Source of the DNA: Nonomuraea sp. PA05 | GTDB taxonomy: Bacteria > Actinomycetota > Actinomycetes > Streptosporangiales > Streptosporangiaceae | NCBI RefSeq assembly: GCF_008086045.1 | Contig: NZ_VSEY01000013.1 | Span: 124,001-188,000, forward strand | Length of the DNA stretch: 64,000 bases | Reading direction: 5' to 3' | Part shown: piece by piece, positions 33,009-40,862 of the stretch | Layout: every line of letters begins with the position of its first letter | How positions within the stretch are numbered: the stretch's first letter is position 1 | Notes under the pieces: generated by a model | Database searches by the model: none | Told to the model about the DNA's origin: nothing | The model's input: only the letters and a program-made list of their open reading frames with translations | Made by a program: the position numbers and the translations under genes

Positions 33009-33083
33009 GCTCCAGTCGTACGACTTCCCCGACCGCCGCCTTGGCCATTCCGGGCCGGCGCGACGTTCCGCCTCACCGGCTGA
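33009..33083 (+). pseudogene. Remnant of an additional AbfB repeat
   Basis: About 25 bases after the GH43 stop the DNA still encodes LQSYDFPDRRLGHSG in one frame and ATFRLTG-stop in another. These are the start and end of an AbfB repeat (compare SYNFPDRYLRHSGY and ATFRLTP at the real C-terminus). The middle is deleted and the frames disagree, so it is a degenerate duplicate of the 3' end of the GH43 gene. Confidence 0.6.
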
Positions 33084-33092
33084 GCGGCTCCC

Positions 33093-33122
33093 GTGCGGGC
33101 CGCGTCACCACGCGGCCCGCAC
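33093..33122 (+). terminator. Hairpin terminator after GH43 gene
   Basis: Perfect 13-bp stem GTGCGGGCCGCGT (33093-33105) / ACGCGGCCCGCAC (33110-33122) with loop CACC. Confidence 0.75.
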
Positions 33123-33136
33123 GTCCCTGTAATTCC

Positions 33137-33166
33137 TTGACGGAGTGAGTACTCACTCCGTACCGT
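33137..33166 (+). promoter_or_regulatory. TetR autoregulated leaderless promoter with 20-bp palindromic operator
   Basis: TTGACG (33137-33142) and TACCGT (33161-33166) are separated by 18 bases almost filled by the exact palindrome CGGAGTGAGTACTCACTCCG (33141-33160). The -10 ends seven bases before ATG 33174, predicting a leaderless mRNA. The operator position guarantees repression when the TetR protein binds. Confidence 0.85.
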
Positions 33167-33173
33167 GTCGGGC

Positions 33174-33938
33174 ATGACGAACTCCACGAACCGGCGCCGC
33201 GCGCCGGCCATGAGCCCCGAGCAGCGCCGCGAGATGATCGTGCGCGCCGCCCTCCCCCTGGTGGTCGAGTACGGCACGTCCGTGACCACCGCCCAGATCG
33301 CCCGGGCCGCGGGCATCGGCGAAGGCACCATCTTCCGCGCGTTCGGCGACAAGGAGACCCTGCTGGCCGCCTGCATGGCCGAGGCGGCGCGGCCCGACGA
33401 CACGCTCGCCCACGTGGCGGCGATCTCCCTGGACCTGCCGCTGGCCGAGCGGCTGGAGGAGGCGGCCGACACGCTGCGCGGCTACCTGGCCAGGATGGGC
33501 GCGGTCGCCGGCGCCCTGGCCGCCTCCGGCGGGCTGCGCCGCGAGCCCGGCCTCCTCGCGGGCGCCCGCCCCGGCCAGGAGGCCGCCACCGGCACGAGCG
33601 ACGCACGCGCGGGCTCCACCGCCGGGAGCAGCACGTCCGCGGGTTCGTCCGGCACGGCTGACGGTCCCTCCCAGGGTGCGGCGGCCCCTGGCGGCGGTGG
33701 TTCGCCCGGGGGCCCGGTCTCCGGCAGGGAGGCCTCGATGGCCGCCACCCGCGAGGCGCTCACGGGCCTGTTCGAGCCCGAACACGACCGCCTCAGAGCC
33801 GCCCCCGAACGCCTCGCCGACGCCTTCGCGTTCATGACCATGGCGGTGGGCCGGGGCGGCCCCTCCCCTCTCACCTCGGCCGAGCTGGTGGATCTCTTCC
33901 TGAACGGCGCGCTCCTCAAGGAGGGCGAACAGGGATGA
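33174..33938 (+). CDS. TetR-family transcriptional regulator
   Basis: 254 residues from ATG 33174. HTH at MIVRAALPLVVEYGTSVTTAQIARAAGIGEGTIFRAFGDKETLLAAC as separate motifs (recognition helix GEGTIFRAFG). The ligand domain is interrupted by an unusual Ala/Gly/Ser/Thr/Pro-rich insertion of about 50 residues (about 140-190), likely a disordered loop. It is autoregulated through the perfect palindrome in its promoter. The stop overlaps a short following ORF by ATGA, where a target transporter gene would usually sit. Confidence 0.87.
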   Translation: MTNSTNRRRAPAMSPEQRREMIVRAALPLVVEYGTSVTTAQIARAAGIGEGTIFRAFGDKETLLAACMAEAARPDDTLAHVAAISLDLPLAERLEEAADTLRGYLARMGAVAGALAASGGLRREPGLLAGARPGQEAATGTSDARAGSTAGSSTSAGSSGTADGPSQGAAAPGGGGSPGGPVSGREASMAATREALTGLFEPEHDRLRAAPERLADAFAFMTMAVGRGGPSPLTSAELVDLFLNGALLKEGEQG

Positions 33939-34177
33939 CCCCACCGGGCCTGTACAGCGACCTCCCGTCCCGCAGCCGCAAGCCGGTCACCTACGCCCTG
34001 CTCACCTCCTCCGTCAGCGTCCCGGTCTACGGCCGCTTCTCCGGCCTCCACTGCCGCGGGTCGGAGAAGACCTGGCGGGAAGGTGGGTGGTGGCAAGCTT
34101 CATGGGAGCCGACGCGCGTCAACGCTCAGGCTGCGAGCCCTGGGGTGGAGCGAAGGCCGTCGCAACGGGACGGATGA
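33935..34177 (+). CDS. Short ORF coupled to TetR, possible gene remnant
   Basis: 80 codons from ATG 33935 (ATGA overlap with the TetR stop). The beginning (SRSRKPVTYALLTSSVSVPVYGRFSGLH) looks protein-like, while the remainder is rich in Trp, Arg and Gln without pattern. I infer the truncated start of a TetR-regulated gene, such as a transporter, whose body has been lost. No family recognised. From 34178 to 34402 I see only the promoter region of the next TetR gene (TATACT-like -10 at 34356-34361). Confidence 0.3.
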   Translation: MTPPGLYSDLPSRSRKPVTYALLTSSVSVPVYGRFSGLHCRGSEKTWREGGWWQASWEPTRVNAQAASPGVERRPSQRDG

Positions 34178-34402
34178 CGCGCGGGCGCGTTGGGATCAGG
34201 CGCGACCTGTGACGTGTGAGTCCACGGCGATCATGTCCCGGCATCAGGTGCCGCCTGCCCGCCGCCGTCTTCCCGGCCGGCGTCACACGGCACGCGGCCA
34301 TGAGAAGCGGCGCGACGATCACTTGTCAAGACGCGTTCCGCGCGGGCGGCCGGGATATACTCGCCAGTCAAAGCGATGCGGCCATATCGAGAAGGTGGTG
34401 AC

Positions 34403-35020
34403 ATGGCCGAGCGACGTACCCGCGGGCCGGGAGCGCACCATGAGGAGCGCCGTCATCAGATCGCCGACGCGGTGCTCGCCATCGTCGCGGAACGCGGCCT
34501 GGCCGCCGTGTCCCTGTCCGAGGTGGCCGTGCAGGCGGGCATCTCACCTGGCCGCGTGCAACACTATTTTCCAGCCAAGCGGCAGCTCATCGAGGCCGCC
34601 TTCGAGCGTGGCAACGCCCTCAGCAGCGCCCGCGTCAGGGAACGGACCGGCCGCGACCTCGACGCCGCCGAGCCGCGCCTGGTGCTCACGGTGGTGCTCA
34701 CCGAGCTGATCCCGTACGACGCGACGACCGAGGCGCACCTGCGGGTCCGGCAGTCCTTCCACGCCTTCGCCTTCGCCGACGAGACCATCGCGGCCCGGCT
34801 GCGCGTCCTCTACTCCGACCTGCACGGCCGGTTGGGCGACCTCATCCGCGTCGGCCAGCGGGCCGGTCACGTCTCCGCGGGCCTGGACGCGCGACGGACG
34901 GCCGTGGCGCTGGTGGCCCTGGCCGAAGGGCTGGCCGCCAACGTCCTCATCGGCGTCACCAGCGCCGATGACGCCCGGGAGAGCGTGCTGGGCGCCGTCG
35001 CCGATCTCTACGCGGCGTAG
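34403..35020 (+). CDS. TetR-family transcriptional regulator
   Basis: 205 residues from ATG 34403 with AGGTGG upstream. HTH QIADAVLAIVAERGLAAVSLSEVAVQAGISPGRVQHYFPAKRQLIEAAF given as adjacent motifs (recognition helix SPGRVQHYFP). The TetR_C-like C-terminal domain includes TEAHLRVRQSFHAFAF. Resembles BetI/PsrA-like regulators. No adjacent target is obvious. It may act on a distant gene. Confidence 0.85.
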   Translation: MAERRTRGPGAHHEERRHQIADAVLAIVAERGLAAVSLSEVAVQAGISPGRVQHYFPAKRQLIEAAFERGNALSSARVRERTGRDLDAAEPRLVLTVVLTELIPYDATTEAHLRVRQSFHAFAFADETIAARLRVLYSDLHGRLGDLIRVGQRAGHVSAGLDARRTAVALVALAEGLAANVLIGVTSADDARESVLGAVADLYAA

Positions 35021-35036
35021 CCGGACGTCGAGCGGC

Positions 35037-35251
35037 TCAGCCCTCCCGATGCCCCGGGCGTGCGGGCAACCGCCGCAGCAGGCTCAGGGCGGCATCCGTG
35101 ATCACCGTGCCGGGCTGTCGCGCCTGCCTCCAGGAGGGGGAGCCGATGTGAACGGCAGATCGCCGGCGTCGTACAGCGCCGCGACGGTGATGCCGTCGCA
35201 GGTCGTGGTGGCAAGCTCCTCCTGCGAACGCACCAGCTCCAGTCCCGTCAC
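35037..35251 (-). pseudogene. Frameshifted small gene coupled to acyl-CoA carboxylase alpha
   Basis: A GTG at 35251 overlaps the carboxylase stop (GTGA) and opens 49 codons (GLELVRSQEELATTTCDG, ITVAALYDAGDLPF) ending at 35102. A second frame continues the protein-like text HIGSPSWRQARQPGTVITDA...LSLLRRLPARPGHREG to a stop at 35037. Joined by one frameshift near 35150 they would give a ~70-residue protein. Either a recent frameshift or a sequencing error. No family recognised. Confidence 0.4.
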
Positions 35252-36987
35252 GGCTCGTCCTTGATCTCGCAGAGCACCGCCCCGGCCGTGACCGTCGCAC
35301 CGGCCACCGCCGACAGCCCGACCACGGTCCCGGCCTTGTGGGCGGTGAGCGGCTGCTCCATCTTCATGGCCTCCAGGACGACGACGGTGTCCCCCGCCTC
35401 CACGGTGTCGCCATCGGCGACCACGACCTTGACGATCGTCCCCTGCATGGGGCTCACCAGGGCATCGCCACCCGCCGCCGGAGCCGCCGCGCTCCGGCCG
35501 CGCCGAGGGGCGGGGCGAGCCGCGGGCTTGGCGGCGCCGCGTCCGGCGAGCCCTGCGGGCAGGACGACCTCCAGGCGCTTGCCCCCGACCTCGACCGTGA
35601 TGCGCTCCAGCTCACCCGCCTCACCACCCGCGACGGCCGGCCCGGCGTACGGGGTGATGTCGTTGGCGAACTCGGTCTCGATCCATCGGGTGTGCACGGC
35701 GAAGTCGACGAAGGCCGGGTCCGTGACGACCGCGCGGTGGAAGGGCAGCGCGGTGGGCATGCCGTCGATCTCGAACTCGGCCAGGGCGCGGCGGGCACGC
35801 TGCAGGGCCTGCTCCCGGCCGGCGCCGGTGACGATCAGCTTGGCGATCAGGGAGTCGTAGCAGCCAGGCACGGTCTCGCCCTGCTCGTACCCGCTGTCCA
35901 GGCGGACGCCGGGGCCGGAGGGAGCACGCCAGCGCGTGATCGTTCCTGGCGCGGGCAGGAAGCCGCGGCCCGGGTCCTCGGCGTTGATCCGGAACTCGAT
36001 GGAGTGGCCGCGCGGCGCCGGGTCGTCGTAGCCGAGCGGTTCGCCGCCGGCGATGCGGAACATCTCGCGGACCAGGTCGATGCCGGTGACCTCCTCGGTG
36101 ACCGGGTGCTCGACCTGCAGCCGCGTGTTGACCTCCAGAAACGAGATCGTGCCGTCCTGCCCGACGAGGAACTCGCAGGTGCCCGCGCCGACGTAACCGG
36201 CCTCGCGCAGGATGGCCTTGGACGACTCGCGCAGCAACGCCTCCTGCTCCGTGGTGAGGAACGGGGCGGGCGCCTCCTCCACCAGCTTCTGGTGGCGGCG
36301 CTGGAGCGAGCAGTCGCGGGTGGAGACGACCACCACGGTGCCGTGGGCGTCCGCCAGGCACTGGGTCTCGACGTGGCGCGGCCGGTCCAGGTAACGCTCG
36401 ACGAAGCACTCGCCCCGGCCGAACGACGCCACCGCCTCACGGACAGCGCTGTCGTACAGGTCGGGGATCTCCTCCAGCGTGCGGGCGACCTTGAGCCCGC
36501 GCCCGCCGCCGCCGAACGCCGCCTTGATCGCGATCGGCAGCCCGTGCTCCCGCGCGAAGGCCACCACCTCGCCGACGCCGGCCACCGGGTCGGCGGTCCC
36601 GGCGACGAGGGGCGCGCCGACCTTCTGCGCGATGTGCCTGGCCTGAACCTTGTCGCCGAGCGCGGTGATCGCGGACGGCGGCGGCCCGATCCAGGTCAGC
36701 CCCGCGTCGAGGACGGCCTCGGCGAAGGCGGCGTTCTCGGCCAGGAAGCCGTAGCCGGGGTGCACGGAGTCGGCGCCGGACCGCGCCGCCACCTCGACGA
36801 TCTTCTCGATCGACAGGTACGTCTCCCCGTCGAGCGCGTACGCCTCGTCGGCCATCCTGACGTGCAGCGCGTCGCGGTCGGGTTCGGTGTAGACGGCCAC
36901 GCTGCCGAGGCCGGCGTCCCGGCAGGCCCGGATGACGCGGACGGCGATCTCGCCGCGGTTGGCGATGAGCACCTTGCGCAGGCTCAC
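35248..36987 (-). CDS. Acetyl/propionyl-CoA carboxylase alpha subunit (biotin carboxylase + BCCP)
   Basis: 579 residues from GTG 36987 with GGAGG six bases upstream. Biotin carboxylase N-terminal lobe KVLIANRGEIAVRVIRACRD, ATP-grasp with GGGGRGLKVA, EAPAPFLT and EVNTRLQVEHPVTE, then a C-terminal biotin carboxyl carrier domain with the biotinyl-lysine in E-A-M-K-M (Lys542). An Ala/Pro-rich hinge (about 480-510) separates the two. It carboxylates its own biotin using ATP and bicarbonate for transfer by the beta subunit at 37157. GTGA overlaps with accE show translational coupling. Confidence 0.93.
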   Translation of the reverse strand: MSLRKVLIANRGEIAVRVIRACRDAGLGSVAVYTEPDRDALHVRMADEAYALDGETYLSIEKIVEVAARSGADSVHPGYGFLAENAAFAEAVLDAGLTWIGPPPSAITALGDKVQARHIAQKVGAPLVAGTADPVAGVGEVVAFAREHGLPIAIKAAFGGGGRGLKVARTLEEIPDLYDSAVREAVASFGRGECFVERYLDRPRHVETQCLADAHGTVVVVSTRDCSLQRRHQKLVEEAPAPFLTTEQEALLRESSKAILREAGYVGAGTCEFLVGQDGTISFLEVNTRLQVEHPVTEEVTGIDLVREMFRIAGGEPLGYDDPAPRGHSIEFRINAEDPGRGFLPAPGTITRWRAPSGPGVRLDSGYEQGETVPGCYDSLIAKLIVTGAGREQALQRARRALAEFEIDGMPTALPFHRAVVTDPAFVDFAVHTRWIETEFANDITPYAGPAVAGGEAGELERITVEVGGKRLEVVLPAGLAGRGAAKPAARPAPRRGRSAAAPAAGGDALVSPMQGTIVKVVVADGDTVEAGDTVVVLEAMKMEQPLTAHKAGTVVGLSAVAGATVTAGAVLCEIKDEP

Positions 36988-37160
36988 GACTGTCCTCCGA
37001 AGTTCGGCTCCCGCCAGCGGCCGGGGCCGGGCGTGAGGGGGCGCCGCAGCGGGGGGCGGTGGCGGCGCGTCACGGGTACGGGTTCTGAACGGGCGGCGTG
37101 CAGGGCGACGAGCAGAGCGGCCAGTTCCTCGGGCGTCGGGGTGCCTTTGGTGATCTTCAC
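36984..37160 (-). CDS. accE: Acyl-CoA carboxylase epsilon subunit
   Basis: 58 residues from GTG 37160, overlapping the beta-subunit stop by GTGA and the alpha start by GTGA. The N-terminus V-K-I-T-K-G-T-P-T-P-E-E-L-A-A-L-L-V-A-L is the hallmark of actinobacterial AccE/PccE. A Pro/Arg-rich middle and a C-terminal G-R-W-R-E-P motif follow. Epsilon subunits stabilise the alpha-beta complex. It is too short to stand out by length, but the motif and position are decisive. Confidence 0.88.
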   Translation of the reverse strand: MKITKGTPTPEELAALLVALHAARSEPVPVTRRHRPPLRRPLTPGPGRWREPNFGGQS

Positions 37161-38686
37161 AGCGGGATGTTCCCATGCTTCTTGGGCGGCAGGGCGTCGC
37201 GTTTGCCGCGCAGCAGCCGCAGCGCGCGGGTGACCTCGCGGCGGGTCTCACCCGGCCGGATCACCTTGTCCACGTAGCCGCGCTCGGCCGCCAGGTAGGG
37301 GGTGGCCAGGGTGTCCTCGTACTCGGCGATCAGCTCGGCGCGCAGCGCCTCGGGGTCGCCGGCGGCGGCCAGGCGCTTGCGGTGCAGGATGTTGACCGCG
37401 CCCTGGGCGCCCATGACGGCGATCTGCGCGGTGGCCCAGGCCAGGTTGACGTCCGCGCCGAGGTGTTTGGAGCCCATCACGTCGTACGCGCCGCCGTACG
37501 CCTTGCGGGTGATCACGGTGACCAGCGGCACGGTGGCCTCGCCGTAGGCGTACAGGAGCTTGGCGCCCCGCCGGATGATGCCGTTCCACTCCTGATCGGT
37601 GCCGGGCAGGAAGCCGGGCACGTCCACCAGCGTCAGCACCGGGATACTGAAGGCATCACAGGTGCGGACGAACCGGGCGGCCTTCTCGGAGGCGTCGATG
37701 TCGAGCGTGCCCGCCAGCCGCATCGGCTGGTTGGCGACGACGCCGACCGGGCGGCCCTCGACCCGGCCGAAGCCGATCACGATGTTGGGCGCGAACAGCT
37801 CCTGCACCTCCAGGAACTCGCCGTCGTCCAGCAGCGCGGCGATCACCTCGCGCATGTCGTAGGGCTGGTTCGGCGAGTCGGGGACGAGCGCGTCCAGGGC
37901 CGGATCGTCCGGCAGGTCCGCTTCGACGTGCGGGTGCGGCGGCTCGTCGAGGTTGTTGTCCGGCAGGTACGACAGCAGCGCCCGCGCGTAGTCGAGGGCG
38001 TCGTCCTCGTCGGAGGCCAGGTAGTGGGCGACGCCGCTGCGGCTGTTGTGCACCCGGCCGCCGCCCAGGTCCTCGAAGGACACGTCCTCGCCGGTGACGG
38101 TCTTGATGACGTCCGGGCCTGTGACGAACATGTGCGACGTCTCGTCCACCATGATCGTGAAGTCGGTGAGCGCCGGCGAGTACACGTGGCCGCCCGCGCA
38201 CGCGCCCATGATGAGCGAGATCTGCGGGATCACCCCGGACGCCCGGATGTTGCGGCGGAAGATCTCCCCGTACAGGCCGAGCGAGACCACCCCCTCCTGG
38301 ATCCGCGCCCCGGCCCCCTCGTTGATGCCGATGACGGGGCAGCCGTTGCGCATCGCCAGGTCCATCACCTTGCAGATCTTCTGCCCGTACACCTCGCCCA
38401 GCGAGCCGCCGGCCACCGTGAAGTCCTGCGAGAACACGCACACCTGGCGGCCGTCCACCGTGCCGTAGCCGGTCACCACGCCGTCGCCGTGGCCGAGCGA
38501 TCCCTTGGCGAGCGCGTCCAGCTCGACGAACGAGCCGTCGTCCAGCAGCCGCTCGATCCGCTCCCTGGCGGTCAACCTGCCCTTGGCGTGCTGCTTGGCC
38601 GCCGCGCGCGCCTCGGCGGCGTGCACCGCCTCGTCCAGCCGCTCCTTCAGGCGGGCGAGACTGCCCGCGGTCCCCTGCGCTGCCAT
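37157..38686 (-). CDS. Acyl-CoA carboxylase beta subunit (carboxyltransferase)
   Basis: 509 residues from ATG 38686. An upstream ATG exists, but it lies across the operator region. Two crotonase-like halves: GRLTARERIERLLDDGSFVELDALA at the N-terminus, INEGAGARIQEGVVSLGLYGEIF, then in the second half DVPGFLPGTDQEWNGIIRRGAKLLYAYGEATVPLVTVITRKAYGGAYDVMGSK given as consecutive motifs. AccD/PccB family: transfers CO2 from biotin to acetyl- or propionyl-CoA. The residue after the GAYDVM motif region would set chain-length preference, which I cannot settle. First gene of the operon, under the divergent operator at 38704. Confidence 0.92.
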   Translation of the reverse strand: MAAQGTAGSLARLKERLDEAVHAAEARAAAKQHAKGRLTARERIERLLDDGSFVELDALAKGSLGHGDGVVTGYGTVDGRQVCVFSQDFTVAGGSLGEVYGQKICKVMDLAMRNGCPVIGINEGAGARIQEGVVSLGLYGEIFRRNIRASGVIPQISLIMGACAGGHVYSPALTDFTIMVDETSHMFVTGPDVIKTVTGEDVSFEDLGGGRVHNSRSGVAHYLASDEDDALDYARALLSYLPDNNLDEPPHPHVEADLPDDPALDALVPDSPNQPYDMREVIAALLDDGEFLEVQELFAPNIVIGFGRVEGRPVGVVANQPMRLAGTLDIDASEKAARFVRTCDAFSIPVLTLVDVPGFLPGTDQEWNGIIRRGAKLLYAYGEATVPLVTVITRKAYGGAYDVMGSKHLGADVNLAWATAQIAVMGAQGAVNILHRKRLAAAGDPEALRAELIAEYEDTLATPYLAAERGYVDKVIRPGETRREVTRALRLLRGKRDALPPKKHGNIPL

Positions 38687-38703
38687 CCACCACCATCCGT
38701 AAG

Positions 38704-38738
38704 ACTGAGTTTCATAAGTACGGTACTCAGTTCCGCAA
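38704..38738. promoter_or_regulatory. Divergent promoter/operator for carboxylase and TetR
   Basis: Inverted repeat ACTGAGT (38704-38710) / ACTCAGT (38725-38731) with a nested AGTAC-G-GTACT (38717-38727). On the minus strand TTGCGG (38738-38733), 16 bases and TATGAA (38716-38711) form the carboxylase promoter, which lies across the dyad. The TetR gene at 38767 is the obvious binder. Confidence 0.7.
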
Positions 38739-38766
38739 GTGTTGAACACCCCTGTTTCCCGGGAGA

Positions 38767-39450
38767 ATGACCCCTGTGCCGAAACCGCCGATCAAACACC
38801 GCCTCGCCGAGGCCGCCGTGGCGCTGTTCGACGAGCAGGGCTACGACGCGACCACCGTCGACGACATCGCGGCGCGCGCGGGCGTGAGCCGCAGCACGTT
38901 CTTCCGCTACCACCGCTCCAAGGAAGACGCGATCTTCCCCGACCACGACGCGCTGCTCGACAGGATCGACGCGCGGCTGCGCGCCTCCACGGCCGGCACC
39001 GCGATCGTCGCCATCACCGACGCCGTGCGCATCGTGCTCGCCCACTACGTGGACGACGCCGAGGTCTCACTCCGCCGCTACCGCCTCGTCCGCCAGGTCC
39101 CCGCCCTGCGCGACCGCGAGATCGCCAGCGTGGCCCGCTACCAGCGGCTGTTCCGCGAGTTCGTCGGCGCGTGGCTGGGCGACTCGCCCGACGCCGGGCT
39201 GCGCGCCGAGCTCATGGCGGCCTCCGTGGTGGCCGCCCACAACCAGGTGCTGCGGGGATGGCTGCGCTCCGGCGGCACGTACGACCCGAGCGGGCCGCTC
39301 GACCACGCGCTCGGGTACGTCATCGCCACCTTCCGCCATCTCGAACAGCCCCAGGACGACGACCAGGTCGTCGTCGCCACCTTCAGCCGCGCCGCGACGC
39401 CGCAGGCCGTCATGGCGGCCATCCAGCAACATCTGGAGTCCGGCGGCTGA
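38767..39450 (+). CDS. TetR-family regulator of the carboxylase operon
   Basis: 227 residues from ATG 38767 (GTG 38776 is an alternative). HTH LAEAAVALFDEQGYDATTVDDIAARAGVSRSTFFRYHRSKEDAIF given as motifs (recognition helix VSRSTFFRYHRSKED). The C-terminal ligand domain is all-helical. Divergent from the acyl-CoA carboxylase with a palindrome between them, suggesting it senses an acyl-CoA or fatty acid (inference by analogy with FasR-type regulators). Confidence 0.85.
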   Translation: MTPVPKPPIKHRLAEAAVALFDEQGYDATTVDDIAARAGVSRSTFFRYHRSKEDAIFPDHDALLDRIDARLRASTAGTAIVAITDAVRIVLAHYVDDAEVSLRRYRLVRQVPALRDREIASVARYQRLFREFVGAWLGDSPDAGLRAELMAASVVAAHNQVLRGWLRSGGTYDPSGPLDHALGYVIATFRHLEQPQDDDQVVVATFSRAATPQAVMAAIQQHLESGG

Positions 39451-39474
39451 CGCGTCCCGCCGACGGTGACCGGC

Positions 39475-39700
39475 ATGGGACTACGCATCGGTGCCTTGAT
39501 CGTCGATTGTCAGGATCCCGGACGGCTGGCGCGGTTCTGGGCTGGTGATCAGCCGCCTGGAGGGGCTGGGGGCCACGCGCGCCGACGCCGGCCAGGGCGG
39601 CGACGTGCCGTGGGTGGTGATGGCCGACCCGGAGGGCAACGAGTTTCGCGTGCAGAGCGCCCATGCGCCGGACGTCCGGGCGGAGTGGCTGCGACGGTAC
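39475..39700 (+). pseudogene. Truncated VOC/glyoxalase-like gene
   Basis: The first frame encodes MGLRIGALIVDCQDPGRLAR-F-W, the usual N-terminus of a glyoxalase_6-type VOC protein. The adjacent frame then gives ISRLEGLGATRADAGQGG...VPWVVMADPEGNEFRV, the usual C-terminal third. About 70 codons between them are missing and the frame changes at about 39540. A decayed gene left upstream of the lanthipeptide cluster. Confidence 0.7.
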
Positions 39701-39800
39701 GAGTCGCACCAGTTGCGCGGCCAGCTGTTCCAACCCGTGGAACTGCATGGAACGCCCCAGGGGGTGAGCGGACGACAGATCGACCCCGAAAGGGCGCGAG

Positions 39801-40862
39801 ATGGCCCCATCCCCCTGGGCGGACGGCGCGGACTGCCCGCACGTTCACCCCCGTCCCCCGTCGACCTGGCTGCACTACGGCCTGATCCCGGCGCCCGACC
39901 GGCGGCCCGCCCTCTACGCCGAACTGCGCGCCACCGCCACCGCCCTGCTGGACGGCGGCAGGGCCCGCGAGTTCTTCTTCATGCACAAGCCGCCCGGCCT
40001 GCGCGTCCGCTTCCAGTCCGCGCACGCCGGCACGCACGCCGGCACGCGCGCCGGCCTCGACGGCGAGCTGAGCGAGGTGCTGGACGGGTGGCGGCGCGAC
40101 GGGCTGCTGCGGGAGTGGCGCGGCGGCGTCTACGAGCCTGAGGAGTACCTGTTCGGCGGCCCCGTCTCCATGGCCGGCGTGCACCGCGTCTTCACCGCCG
40201 ACTCGCTCGCCTGGCTCGGCCACCACGCCGCCCCTGCCGGGGTGCGCGCCGGGCAGGCGTGGACCATGTCGCTGCCGATGATGCGCGCCGTGCTGGACTC
40301 GCTGGACATCGCCGGCTGGGAGGACCTGGACGTCTGGGACCGCCTGCGCCGCCAGACCGGCCGCCGCCTCGCCGACCCCGGCCGCCTGCCCGCCGGCGCG
40401 GTCACCGTCGCCTCGGCCCTGCGCGCCGCCTGGTCGGCGCCGCACCGGCTCGTCGCCGCCCTTCCTCCGCATGCGGCCGAGCTGGTCGAACGTTACCGGG
40501 AGGCGGTGATGGCGGCTGGGCGGCGGTGGCTGGACAGCTACTTCACCGTGGGGCAGCCCGCCGTCGGGCCCAGGGAGGCGGCGGCGTTCGTGATCGTGTT
40601 CCACTGGAACCGGGCCGGCCTGTCCGCGGCGCGCCAGGCACTGATCGTGGAGGCGCTCATGGCCAGGCCCGGCGAGACGCTGGCGGCCAGGCCGGGGCTC
40701 GGCGGCGATGAGGCGCTCCCAGCCGGTTCGCACGGCGATGAGGCGCTCCCAGCCGGTTCGCACGGCGATGAGGCGCTCCCAGCCGGTTCGCACGGCGATG
40801 AGGCGCTCCCAGCCGGTTCGCGCGGCGATGAGGCCGGTTCGGGCGGCGGTGAGGCGCGATGA
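39801..40862 (+). CDS. Lanthipeptide/thiopeptide-type biosynthesis protein (SpaB_C-like, split LanB elimination subunit)
   Basis: 353 residues from ATG 39801 with AAAGGG upstream. It matches the thiopeptide-type bacteriocin biosynthesis domain: TWLHYGLIPAPDRRPALYAEL, AREFFFMHKPPGLRVRFQ, YEPEEYLFGGPVSMAGVHRVF and FVIVFHWNRAGLSAARQALI. In class I lanthipeptide dehydratases this C-terminal domain eliminates glutamate from glutamylated Ser/Thr. Here it is a separate protein encoded before the LanB N-terminal protein (ATGA overlap). The C-terminus is a repeat of G-D-E-A-L-P-A-G-S-H in four copies. Confidence 0.82.
   Translation: MAPSPWADGADCPHVHPRPPSTWLHYGLIPAPDRRPALYAELRATATALLDGGRAREFFFMHKPPGLRVRFQSAHAGTHAGTRAGLDGELSEVLDGWRRDGLLREWRGGVYEPEEYLFGGPVSMAGVHRVFTADSLAWLGHHAAPAGVRAGQAWTMSLPMMRAVLDSLDIAGWEDLDVWDRLRRQTGRRLADPGRLPAGAVTVASALRAAWSAPHRLVAALPPHAAELVERYREAVMAAGRRWLDSYFTVGQPAVGPREAAAFVIVFHWNRAGLSAARQALIVEALMARPGETLAARPGLGGDEALPAGSHGDEALPAGSHGDEALPAGSHGDEALPAGSRGDEAGSGGGEAR
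40704..40823 (+). repeat. 30-bp tandem repeat, four copies, in coding sequence
   Basis: Unit begins GGCGATGAGGCGCTCCCAGC and is repeated exactly in phase with the reading frame, encoding GDEALPAGSH four times (last copy with R in place of H) at the C-terminus of the elimination subunit. Confidence 0.92.
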
